From: Pseudomonas psychrophila HA-4
GTDB taxonomy: Bacteria; Pseudomonadota; Gammaproteobacteria; Pseudomonadales; Pseudomonadaceae
Assembly: GCF_000282975.1 (NCBI RefSeq)
Contig: NZ_ALJC01000115.1
Span: 16,093-80,092, forward strand
Length of the DNA stretch: 64,000 bases
Reading direction: 5' to 3'
Below, one piece after another: positions 52,101 through 60,800 of this stretch (positions are counted from its first letter, which is position 1; the number at the start of each line of letters is the position of its first letter). A model generated the notes under the pieces. It saw nothing but the letters and a program-made list of their open reading frames with translations, made no database searches and was not told the origin of the DNA. The position numbers and the translations under genes were made by a program.

Positions 52101-54893
52101 TTCACCCAACTCGATGCGCAAACCGCGAATTTTTACCTGATGGTCGATGCGACCGCAGTATTCAATGGCGCCGTCTGCCCGATAACGCGCCAGGTCGCCG
52201 GTGCGGTACACGCGCTCACCGCTGCCAAACGGGTCGACCACAAAGCGCTCAGCGGTCAACCCCGGACGAGCGTGATAGCCCCGCGCCAGCCCTGACCCCG
52301 CCAGGTACAACTCGCCAATCGCACCGCTCGGCAACGGCAACAGTTCAGGGCTAAGAATGTAGGTGCGCAGGTTAGCGATTGGCCGCCCGATCGGCACACT
52401 GTCGCGGCCTTCTTCCACGCATGTCCAGTGGGTCACGTCGATGGCCGCTTCGGTCGGGCCGTACAAGTTGTACAGCGTCGCCTGCGGCAGGCTGCGCAGG
52501 GTTTGACGCTGTAACGCCATCGGTAACGCTTCGCCGCTGCACACAATCCGTCGTAACGAACGGCACTCCACCGCTTCATCTGCGTTGATAAAGGCGTGCA
52601 GCATCGACGGCACAAAATGCAGCGTGGTGATGGCGTGCTTAACGATCAGCGCGGCCAATTGCTGCGGGTCTCGATGGGCGCCGGGAGCGGCCACTACCAA
52701 CGTCGCGCCGTGCATCAATGGCCAGAAAAACTCCCACACCGAGACGTCAAAACTGAACGGGGTTTTCTGCAACACCCGGTCTGCGGTGTTCAGGCCATAC
52801 GCGTCTTGCATCCATGCCAAACGGTTGTACAACGCGCCATGGCTGTTGCCCGCGCCTTTCGGGCGCCCCGTGGAACCCGAGGTATAAATCAGATACGCCA
52901 AGTTCTCAGGCTGCGTCAGATTTGGCAGGTTGTGATCACTGTAGGAGCGGGCTTGCCCCGCGATCTTTTGATCTTCAATTTCCAGGCACACCACCGGCAA
53001 ACTCTCTGACAGCGGCAACCCCGCCTGCACATGTGCCTGGGTCAGCAGCAAACTGATGCCACTGTCTTCAACCATATACGCCAGCCGCTCGGTCGGGTAT
53101 TCGGGGTCGAGCGGCACATAAGCGCCCCCGGCCTTGAGTATCGCCAGCAAGCCAACCACCAACTCCAGAGAGCGTTCACAAGCAACGCCCACCCGCACTT
53201 CCGGGCCAACCCCCAGATCGCGCAACTGCCACGCCAGGCGATTGGCCCGTTGGTTCAATTCGCGGTAGCTCAACGCGTGCTCGCCAAACACCAACGCGCA
53301 CGTGTCTGGCGAAGCCGCCGCTTGCGCCTCGATGTGCAGGTGCACGCATTCAGGGCCGGGGTAAGCCTGCTGCGTGGTATTCAACCCATACAACGTCGCT
53401 TCAACTTGATGAGGCGCCAGCATCGGCAACTCGCCAATCGCGCACTCAGGACTCGCCACAATGCCCACCAACAGCGTGCGCCAATGCTCGGCCATGCCTT
53501 CGATGCGTGCGGCATCAAACAGGTCGGTGGCGTAGGTCAGGCTGGCCAGCAGGTGCTCGCCTTCTTCGTGGGTATCGAGTTGCAGGTCAAATTGCGCGGT
53601 ACGGCCTTGCCATTCCAGGCGTTCGACCTGTAACCCGGCGAGCATCCCGCCCAGCGCACCGGGGCGGCTTTGCTGGTGATTGAACATCACTTGAAACAAC
53701 GGGCTGTGGCTCAAGCTGCGTTCGCCTTGCAACGCGTTGACCAAGCGTTCGAAGGGCAGGTCTTGATAGCCTTGGGCATCCAGCGAACGGTCGCGGGTTT
53801 GGCTCAGCAACTGGCTAAAGGGCATCCGCCCATCCAGCTCGGCGCGCATGACCTGGGTGTTGACGAAAAAACCAATCAAACCAAGGGTTTCGGCCCGATT
53901 GCGGTTCGCCACCGGCACCCCGATGCGCAGGTCTTGTTGACCGCTGTAGCGGTACAAAAGCACTTGAAAACTGGCGAGCAGCAACATAAAGGGCGTGACC
54001 CCGCGCTGTTTGGCCAGCGCCAGCAAGCCTTTGGCCAATGCGGGTTGCAGGGCGAAGTCCAAGCGTGCGCCTTGTTGCGTTGGCTGGGCCGGGCGCGAAC
54101 GGTCGCCGGGCAATTCGAGCACCGGTTGCTCACTGCCCAATTGCTCGCGCCACCAGCCCAGTTGGCGCTCCAGCTCTCCGGCCTCCATCCAGCGCCGTTG
54201 CCATAGGGCATAGTCGGCGTACTGAATCGGCAATACCGGGAGTTCAAGAGTCCGGCCTTGCGCGTGGGCCGCATACAGCTGTGAAAACTCTTCGATCAGC
54301 ACGCCCATCGACCAACCATCAGCGACGATGTGGTGCAAGGTCAGCACCAGCACGTGGTCGTCCGTATCCAGTTGCAACAGACTGACTCGCAGCAGCGGGC
54401 CGTGTTGCAAATCGAAGGGTTGGGCGATGTCTTGCTCAACCTGATGCAGCGCCAGGTTCAGGCGCTCGGATTGCGCAAAGCCGCGTAAATCGTGCAGCGC
54501 CATTAACACCCTGCTGCCGCTGGCTTCGATAAGGGCCGCAGGGCCTTCAAAAGCGGCTACAGGTTCATCAATAAACACACTGCGCAAGCTGTGATGGCGC
54601 TCAACCAGTGCATCAAAACTGCGCTGTAAGGCAGGTACATTCAGCGCACCGCGCAAACGCAAGGCCGCCGGGATGTGATACGCGGCGCCTGCTGGGTCGA
54701 GTTGCCATAAAAACCATTGCCGTTGCTGGGCATACGACAGTTCACACGGCGCGTCCTGGGACGTGGTCGCCGGGATGGGGAGCTGGCCGAAGCTGACGCC
54801 TTGTTCCTGCATCTTGTGCAAAAACTCACGGCGCTGATGGGGCGCAAGGCTGGCGAAACGGTTGGCAATGCGCCACGCGGTTGAGTGTTCCAT
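43149..54893 (-). CDS. Three-module non-ribosomal peptide synthetase, terminal protein with thioesterase
   Basis: The 3914-residue protein has domains, in transcribed order: C (about residues 50-490), A (500-1010), T (GGDSI at 1051), E (about 1100-1560), C (1565-2000), A (2005-2510), T (GGDSI at 2553), C (2620-3050), A (3060-3550), T (GGDSL at 3592), TE (3650-3914). A-domain pockets read DVWHVSLIDK (Ser, then epimerised), DGECTGGITK and DGECCGGVTK. The last two are near-identical; I associate such codes with hydroxyornithine/ornithine-type residues of pyoverdines, with moderate trust. The TE has GWSLGG and a C-terminal GHYELL, so it should release or cyclise the product. An in-frame REP repeat lies in the first A domain. 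The start shares one base with the upstream stop. Confidence 0.9.
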   Translation of the reverse strand: MEHSTAWRIANRFASLAPHQRREFLHKMQEQGVSFGQLPIPATTSQDAPCELSYAQQRQWFLWQLDPAGAAYHIPAALRLRGALNVPALQRSFDALVERHHSLRSVFIDEPVAAFEGPAALIEASGSRVLMALHDLRGFAQSERLNLALHQVEQDIAQPFDLQHGPLLRVSLLQLDTDDHVLVLTLHHIVADGWSMGVLIEEFSQLYAAHAQGRTLELPVLPIQYADYALWQRRWMEAGELERQLGWWREQLGSEQPVLELPGDRSRPAQPTQQGARLDFALQPALAKGLLALAKQRGVTPFMLLLASFQVLLYRYSGQQDLRIGVPVANRNRAETLGLIGFFVNTQVMRAELDGRMPFSQLLSQTRDRSLDAQGYQDLPFERLVNALQGERSLSHSPLFQVMFNHQQSRPGALGGMLAGLQVERLEWQGRTAQFDLQLDTHEEGEHLLASLTYATDLFDAARIEGMAEHWRTLLVGIVASPECAIGELPMLAPHQVEATLYGLNTTQQAYPGPECVHLHIEAQAAASPDTCALVFGEHALSYRELNQRANRLAWQLRDLGVGPEVRVGVACERSLELVVGLLAILKAGGAYVPLDPEYPTERLAYMVEDSGISLLLTQAHVQAGLPLSESLPVVCLEIEDQKIAGQARSYSDHNLPNLTQPENLAYLIYTSGSTGRPKGAGNSHGALYNRLAWMQDAYGLNTADRVLQKTPFSFDVSVWEFFWPLMHGATLVVAAPGAHRDPQQLAALIVKHAITTLHFVPSMLHAFINADEAVECRSLRRIVCSGEALPMALQRQTLRSLPQATLYNLYGPTEAAIDVTHWTCVEEGRDSVPIGRPIANLRTYILSPELLPLPSGAIGELYLAGSGLARGYHARPGLTAERFVVDPFGSGERVYRTGDLARYRADGAIEYCGRIDHQVKIRGLRIELGEIEARLQEHPQVLEAVVLALDNQLVAYLVPSEVQTGWRETLNAHLLASLPDYMVPTHLVLIEHMPLSPNGKLDRKRLPAPQASVSQRMFEAPRSDNERQLAAIWQDVLGLEQVGRQDNFFELGGDSIISIQVVSRARRVGLRLQPRDLFQQPTLQALAAVASHELAPQIAQGPVVGTQTLTPVQHWFFANQTVHPQHWNQSVLLEVREPLDLQRLQSALHQVLVQHDALRLQFREQAGQWTACYVPLDSTAATDLLWTAQVQSDQALQALCDEAQRSLSLHDGKLLRCVLIDHEDGVQRLLLVIHHLVVDGVSWRVLLEDLQAAYAGQALAQKTSALQDWATQLSAYASSEALATEQRWWLAHLQGVSATLPHARAGASQALRHRHVVSLGLDREQTRQLLQQAPAAYRTQINDLLLTALARAVCDWTGESAALIQLEGHGREELFAGIDLTRTVGWFTSLFPVKLTPAAGVAESIKAIKQQLRDVPGKGLGFGLLRYQGDARTQASLAALPQARVTFNYLGQFDQSFSEDALFVPAKEASGAAQSLDSPLANWLSVDGQVFGGELKLDLSFSQECFNKADIEALAAGIKVQLHVLIEHCLNPQHSGVTPADFPLASLSQAQLDQLPVAPRQIEDLYPLSPMQRGLLFHSLYEPQAGAYVNQLSVEANGLDVDRLARAWQATLDAHPILRSGFHWPQGASEPVQVVQRALELPLTVLDWRGRADQTAELELLARSERLQFDPAQPPLLRLALVRLDEQRQQLIYTHHHLLLDGWSNALLLGEVLQRYAAVQVTTHQGRFADYIGWLQTQDAQADEAFWRTQLATLDNPTLLAQSLAHVSSDSGDYADHRQVFDAASSQAFNAFARQHSITLNTLVQGAWALLLQRYSGQQTVAFGATVSGRPVDLPGAENQLGLFINTLPVITQPHAAERVAQWLNRLQAHNLALREHEFTALSDVQRWAGRAGEPLFDSLLVFENFPMGEALQQGAPDGLSFAVPDNHERTNYPLTLAAVSEGQLSLTWSFLLSHFDPAAIARMSEHLACLLHAMVAAPQVSLGEQPLLSAAEKTRQLHDWNPPAGAATEQCVHQLIEAQAAIRPEATALIFDTSRFTYADLNQRANRLAHRLRELGIGPEVRVGLAVERSPQMIVGLLAILKAGGAYVPLDPAYPAERLSYLMHDSGIALLLSQSWLRPTLPHIDGLPVLELDREDVSYQSSNNPVNVADAQNLAYLIYTSGSTGRPKGVSVAHGPLAMHCLSIGALYGMTPDDRELQFASISFDGAHERWLTPLVFGSALMPRDDEVWSAQRTCEEIERHGITIACFTPSYLLQMADYIGEAGRRLPIRSYTVGGEGMPKHAFDEVQRVLQPPRIINGYGPTETVITPLIWCAYPDTQFDSAFLPIGRPVGERSAYVLDASLQPLPVGVAGELYLGGEGIARGYHQRPELTAERFVPDPFVPGARLYRSGDLARLREDGVVEYLGRIDQQVKIRGFRIELGEIEACLLEHEGVREACVIDREGPVSRQLVGYVVARDPLTDEALLREGLMTHLRSRLPAHMLPAHVMCLAALPLTPNGKLDRQALPAPAASRQAAERVPPSTAAETLLVEIWQELLGLDAIGVTENFFELGGDSIISLQAVSRAGVRGLAFTPKQLFTAQTIRALAALAINAEPQVLDVFETPAFVQVPDTLKVDRSQLADLYPLSPMQQGMLFHCIESPELNLYVNQLSVAVEGLQVERFRAAWHTLFERHEVLRAAFMWRDGLADPLQAVYLRAQLPIVELDWREHVTPESALQALAADDQARGFDLSCPPLMRFTLVRVGESQFHMIWTYHHLLLDGWSASRLLGEMLRVYAKQPLPLLSGRYADYISWLRRQDATAAEGFWRERLQALDAPCMLANAANTQGSGHGVLYSYLDSEATLRLHRFANAQRVTLNTVIQAAWLLLLQRHTGQRSVAFGATVAGRPTQLAGAQDMLGLFINTLPVIQTLDPQQALGDWLRQLQDYNLAIRDFEHTPLADIQRWAGQGGQGLFDSIIVFENHPVDRALRGEQEGELKFAEVGSGGVTNFPMDLMVSATDQGLEVEYLYLRERFDTVSVERIREQLEGVLARLPNDADCVLGEIGLPNGRVELAQAATPVADLVQGFSHQVTRQPHARALSCDGRELSYAELERQANGLAVQLQARGIGPEQVVAVALPRSEQTIVAFLAVLKAGAAYLPLDLDYPAERLAFMLADSGANLLLCHRDVDQRVAFDTAIPRLVLDPWAELQGVPHEVESLPAHLAYLIYTSGSTGKPKGVAVAREPIARHCQGIIELYELSPASRELHFMSFAFDGAQERWLSVLLAGGSLVIRDDNLWTPEQTLQVLHQQQVTVACFPPAYLQQLAEVALVQGNPPAVHTYCFGGDAVPEASFEWVKRALRPQRLVNGYGPTETVVTPLLWRAEVTECCDAAYAPIGRRVAGRGVYVLDADMNPLPAGVSGELYLGGECLARGYHQQPGLSAERFVPDPFDGTGGRMYRTGDRVRQRADGVIDYLGRLDQQVKIRGFRIELGEIEACLRQCEGVQDAAVNVIEGATGKQLVGYVVAPAGAALERELKAHVQAHLPDYMVPAHMVQLARLPLSANGKLDRRALPEPQLAQGHYRAPRNALERALVKIWQDVLGLDRVGIDDNFFELGGDSLQVLKVISRVRNQPELGVSLKLRDLMQKPCIAELSGYEPLVAVSAPDPLLALNSRVSEVPPLFCLHAGFGTVFDYEPLARKLDGRRSVYGVQCRMLLDPAWHDDSLHAMAQAYAERIRQQQAHGPYHLLGWSLGGALTLLVAQALEAQGQEVAFAGLVDSYVAGTAEASDEREDVQDFLRFVLGVSEAEAQALVRDEQRGAEQVIEAATALNEHGVLGAAELSHIFAVGARLKHLALAQRSLPQTRVQAHHWWVAGREDERRVHAAQIGAGASHTVLTSGHYELLRHATLLAQLDEVLADTASYLGSDHKAFSF
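52939..52965. repeat. REP element translated inside an NRPS adenylation domain
   Basis: The sequence CTGTAGGAGCGGGCTTGCCC and its next seven bases (to 52965) is the common Pseudomonas REP core, embedded in the NRPS frame. On the coding strand it gives about nine residues (KIAGQARSY in frame) in the linker before the A3 core motif YTSGSTG. The frame stays open. The same neighbouring sequence recurs at the right edge of the window (63956-64000), which ends in the first bases of what looks like another copy. Confidence 0.8.
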
Positions 54894-57800
54894 CAGTTGA
54901 TCTCCATCTCGTCGAGCAGCGATTCAAGGGCGCTCAGACGAACATCGTTATCCGCAGGCGTTTGTACCTGTGCCAGAGCGGCATAGGCTTGCAGGTCAGG
55001 CGCTTCGAACAGCGCACGCAACGCCACGTCGAGGCCTAATTCAAGTTCGACCCGCGCATTGGCCTGGGCCGCGAGCAGCGAATGCCCGCCCAATTCAAAG
55101 AAGTTGTCGTAACGACCTATGCGCTCGACCTCCAGCACCTGCGCCCAGATCGCTGCCAGCCGGGTTTCTAAATCCCCCACTGGCGCGCTGTACGGGCGTT
55201 GATGCAGGTCGGTTTCAGGCAGGGGCAAGGCTTTGCGGTCCAGCTTGCCGTTGCTGGTCAGGGGCAACGCATCGAGTAGCAACCACTGGGTCGGCACCAT
55301 GTAATCCGGCAAATCGACCTTGAGCGCTGCACGTAATTGCTCACGCCACGCCAGCGCATCAGCGGGCGCCACATCAGCCACCACATAGGCGCAGAGCTGG
55401 CCTTGATGCACGCTCAACACCGCATCGCTGACGCCCAGTTGCTGCTTGAGGCAGGTTTCGATTTCGCCCAGCTCGATACGGAACCCGCGAATTTTTACTT
55501 GCTGGTCGATACGCCCCAGGTAGTCGATGTTGCCGTCAGCGCGCTGACGAGCCAGATCGCCGCTGCGGTACAGGCGCGCACCCGGCACAAACGGGCTCGG
55601 CACAAAGCGTTCGGCACTCAGCCCGGCGCGCCCGTGATAGCCCCGCGCCAAGCCCGCCCCGGCAATGTACAGCTCCCCCGCACAGCCCGGCGCCACCGGC
55701 TGCAACTGGCTGTCGAGCACGTACCAACTCAAGTCGCTGACAGGCCGCCCGATCGGGCTTTGCACGTTGGCGTCGAGATCACTCGGGCTCAAGGCGCGGT
55801 AGGTCACATGCACCGTGGTTTCAGTGATGCCGTACATATTGACTAAGGTGGTCGGGTCGTTGCCAAAACGCTCGTACCACGGGCGCAGGCTTGCCACGTC
55901 CAGCGCCTCACCACCGAAGATTACCCAGCGCAAGGCCAGCGTTTGCGGGCTGTTGCAGGCAATGGGCAGTAGTTGCCGGAAAGCGGTCGGGGTCTGGTTG
56001 AGCACCGTCACCTGTTCATCGCACAGCAACTGATGGAACGCCTGCGGCTCGCGGCTGATGAAGTACGGCACGATCACCAGACGCCCGCCGGTGCACAGCG
56101 CGCCAAACAACTCCCACACCGAGAAATCGAACGCGTAGGAATGGAACAGCGTCCACACATCGCTTGGACCAAAGGCAAATTCATCGGCCGTGGCGCTGAG
56201 CAAACGGGTGACGTTGGCATGGGTCAGCAGCGCCCCTTTCGGCCGCCCGGTGGAGCCAGAGGTGTAGATCACATAGGCCAGATTGTCCGGCTGGGTGAGG
56301 TTAGGCACGTTGTCCACGCTAAACGCGTCCAGCGCCACATGCTCTAGGCACAACGTCTGCACCCCGACCCGTGGTGGCAGGTTTTCCAACAGGTGCGCCT
56401 GAGTCAGCAACAACTGAATGCCGCTGTCTTCGATCATGTAGCTCAAGCGTTCGGCGGGGTATTGCGGGTCCAGCGGCACATAAGCGCCCCCGGCCTTGAG
56501 AATCGCCAACACGCTGATCACTAACGCCAGCGAGCGTTCACAAGCAACGCCCACCCGTACTTCGGGGCCGACCTTGCGTTCACGCAGTGTGTGCGCCAGA
56601 CGATTGGCCTGCGCGTTGAGTTCGCTGTAGGTCAGCGAATCATTGCCGCAGCGCAACGCCACCGCCTGCGGGTGCAAGGCGGCCTGCGCTTCGAACAACT
56701 GATGCAGCGCGGGCGCTACCGGCTGCACCTGCACGCGGGGGTTCCATTGCGCAATCAACGCCTGTTGCTCGGCACTGCCCAGCATTGGTAGCTCAGCAAT
56801 ACGTTGCTGCGGCTCGCGGACTACGGCACGCAGCAGGTTCAGCCAATGCCCGGCCAGGCGCTCGATGGTCGCGGCGTCATACACCTCGCAGGCGTAAGTC
56901 AGGCTGGCGTGCAACTGCTCGCCCTGCTCTTCGGTGTCGAGCGCCAGATCGAATTGCGCCGTGTGCTGCTGCCAGTCCATGCGTTCAATGCTCAGGCCCG
57001 GCAAAGACCGCTCAACAGTGTCACCCATCTGCCGCTGATGATTGAACAGCACTTGAAACAACGGGCTGTGGCTCAGGCTGCGTTGCGGCTGCAGGGCGTC
57101 AACCAATTGCTCAAACGGCAGGTCCTGATGCGCCTGCGCCCACAGGGCATCGCGCTTGACCTGGTGTAACAGGCTGGCAAAGGTCTGCTGGCCGTCGATC
57201 TCAGCGCGCAGCACCTGGGTGTTAATAAAGAAGCCGATCAAGCCTTCGGTTTCAAGACGCCCGCGCCCGGCATTCGGCACCCCGACATTGATCGCCGACT
57301 GGCCGCTGTAGCGATGCAACAGGGTCTGGAAACTGGCCAGCAGTAGCATAAACAGGGTCACGTTGTGCTGCTGCGCCACCTGCCGCAACTCGCCCGCCAG
57401 CCCAGGTTCAATCGCCACGTCAAGGCGTGCGCCGCGCTCGCTGCGGATCGTCGGGCGCGTTAGCTCACTGGGCAACTGCAACGGAGGATGCTGGCACCCC
57501 AGTTTTTCGCGCCAAGCGTTCAACTGGCGCTCGCCCTCGCCCGCGTTTAGCCATTCACGCTGCCAGGCGGCGTAATCGGCATAGCTCACGGCCAACGGCG
57601 GCAGGTCACGGCCCAAGTACAACTCACAAAATTCATCGACCATGACCTGCATCGACCAACCGTCAGCGGCAATGTGATGCACCGTCAGCACCAGCACATG
57701 CTCATCGGTTGCGACCTTGAGCAACAACACCCGCAGCAGCGGGCCGTCGCACAGGTCGAAAGGCTGACGCATTTCTTCGGCCACCAACGCTTCAATCCGC

Positions 57801-60800
57801 CCCGAATCGGCAGGTTCGAGGGTCAACTCGCGCAACGCCAGCGGCAAGCTGGCGTGCAACACACCACGGGCTTGTTCACCGTCTTGCGTGAAAGTGGTGC
57901 GCAAGGTCGCGTGACGCGATTGCAGCGCATTGAAACTGCGCAGCAACGCCTCGCGATTCAGCGAGCCTTTAAGCCGCAGTGCCGCGGGGATGTTGTACGC
58001 GGCGCTGTGCGGATCAAGCTGCCAGAGAATCCATTGGCGCTGTTGCGCGTACGACAACACGCTCGGTTCATCAACTGCCCGTGGGCGCAAGGGTGGCTGG
58101 CTGACGCTCGGCGGCTGGGCCGCGCAACGGGCGGCAAAGTCACTGAGCACGCTGCTTTCAAACAGGCTGCTCAGGGGCAACTCGATGTTCAGTTGCTGAC
58201 GCACGCGTGACACCACTTGTGCCACCAGCAACGAATGCCCGCCCAGTTCAAAGAAGTTGTCGTCGCGGCTCAGCACGTCGACTTTTAACACCGCTTGCCA
58301 GATCGTGGCGATGCGGGTTTCGATCCCGGCGTGCGGGGCAATCACCTCGCGCTGCCAATCAGCCGTTTGTGCCTGTGGCAACGCCTTGCGGTCGACCTTG
58401 CCGTTGGCATTCAACGGCAGCGTATCCAGCGGCACCCATTGCAACGGCAGCATGTAGTCCGGCAGTTGCGCCTTAAGCCCGGCCTTGAGTTGTTCGCGCA
58501 ACTCGGCCCACAGCTGTGCTTGATCGTCTGCCACCACAAAGGCAACCAGCGCCTTGCCGGTCGGGCCGTCTTGCACCACCACTGCGGCTTCACGCACGCC
58601 TGCCAGATCGCGTAGACGCGACTCGATTTCGCCCAGTTCGATGCGGAATCCGCGCACTTTGACCTGCTGATCGATGCGGCCCACGTACTCCAGTGGGCCG
58701 TCGTTGCGGCGCCGGGCCAAATCGCCGGTGCGGTACAACCGCTCCCCCGCCTGCTCGGCGTAGGGGTTGGGCATAAACACCGTCGCCGTGCGCAGCGGAT
58801 CGCTGAAATAACCGCGCCCCACACCGGTGCCCGCGACGTACAACTCACCGATCACGCCCATCGGCACGGGCTGCAAGTCGGCGTCCAGCACATACAAGCG
58901 GTTGTTGTCGGTAGCCAGGCCAATCGGCAAATACGCACCCTCCGCCGAGGCCGCGTCGACACGGAACAACGCCACGTCGTCCGAGCATTCGGCTGGCCCA
59001 TAAGCATTGACCAGGCCGATCTCGGGGTAACGCTGCAGCCAGCGGCGCGCCAGCTCAGGCGGCATGGCTTCGCCGGTCGGAAGCATCCAGCGCAGCGTGG
59101 CCAGCGAGCCATTGAGTTCATCGAGCAGGCTGTGGATCAGCGACGGCACACTTTCGAGCACGCTGATACCGCGCGCGGCGACATGCGCCAGCAGCGCAGC
59201 CGGGTCATGGGCGATAGCGTTCGGCACGATATCGACTTGCGCGCCAAACAGCGGCGCCGCGAGGAACTGCCACACCGAAATGTCGAAACTCTGGGACGCG
59301 GTCTGCGCGATCACGTCTGCCGGGCTCAGGTCCAGGTACGGTTTTTTGCTCAGTTGGTTATTGAGCATCCCGGCCTGTTCAACCATCACCCCTTTGGGCG
59401 TACCGGTCGAACCCGAGGTGAAGATCACATAGGCCAAGTTGTTCGGCCCGGTGTAGATGCCGGGTTGGTCACTGGAATAACCCGCAGTCTGCACTTCGTC
59501 CCAAATCAGCAACTGCGGACGCTGTTGCGGGTTGAGCAGCGCCAGCAAGCAGTAGGCTTGCTCACGGCACGCGGCGCTGGCCACCAGCATCGGCACCTGG
59601 CCCAACTGCAACAACGCCAGCAGGCGTTGGGCGGGTAATTGCGGGTCGAGCGGCAAGTAGGCGGCCCCGGCCTTGAAGCTGCCGAGCATCATGCCCAACA
59701 GGGCCAGGCTGCGATCCGCCAGCAAGGCCACTGGCTGATCGCAGCTCACGCCTGCCGCGAGCAGCGCATGGCCCAGGCGATTGGCGCGGCGGTCGAGGTC
59801 GCGGTAGGTCCAGCGCTGTTCCAGGCACGTGGCCACCACCTGCTCTGGCTGCGCCGCCACCTGCGCCTCAAACAAACGCACATAGCCCTGCGCCAGCGGG
59901 TAATCACAGGCGGTCTGGTTGCCCGTCTGCAACAGGTGCTCACGCTCGGTCGCAGCCACCAATGGCAGGTCAGAGAAATCACCTTCGGCGTGTTCGCCAA
60001 TCGCCAACAGCAGGCGTTTGAAGTCGGCCAGTAAGCGCTCGACCGTGGCTTGATCAAAGAAGCGCTTGTCATACGACAGGTGTAAGCCCAGCGCATCGCC
60101 GGGGTACACCACCACGGTCATTGGGTAGTTGGTGTGGGTGCGGGCGCTGTCCGACTTGGCGCTGATCTGCTCGGCGCCACTGACCACCGCGCTTTCGACC
60201 GGGGCGTTCTCGTAGACAAATAAGCTGTCGAAAATCGGCTGGCCTTTTTCCAGCGCGCTGCACGCCTGAATCTTCAGCAGCGGCAAATGTTCGTGCTCAC
60301 GCAGCGCCAAGTTGTGCTCAAACAGGTCTTGCAGCCACTCGCGCACGCTGACGCACTGCCCGGCACGCGGCAAACGCATGCGCAGCGGGATGCTGTTGAT
60401 GAACAGGCCCACGGTGTCCTGCATTTGCGGGCGACTGATCGGGCGACCAGCCACCGTGACGCCGAACAGCACATCGTCGAGCCCGCTGTAACGCTGCAAC
60501 ACCAGCGCCCACGCAGCTTGAGTCAGGGTGTTGACGGTCAACTGAAAACGCTGGGCCAGTTCGCGCAGGGCCCGGCCTTGGCTGACGTCGAGGTCGGCGT
60601 AGCAATCGCCGATCTGCGAAACCCCGCCCTGGCGGCGTACCGCACGGTCAAACGGCAAGGGCGTCGGCTGCTCAAACCCGGCCAGTTCAAGGGTCCAGGC
60701 GTGCAGCGCCTCGCGCTCGCCCTGTTCTTGCAGCCACTGGATAAAGTCGCGATAACGCGCTGCGGGCGGCAAGCTGCGCTGCCCGCTGTACAGGGCAAAG

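Noticed and set aside
50946..52295. 449-codon open frame on the plus strand
   Set aside because: It lies entirely antisense to the NRPS gene, has no domain features, and GC-rich third positions of the real gene create such frames; treated as a shadow.
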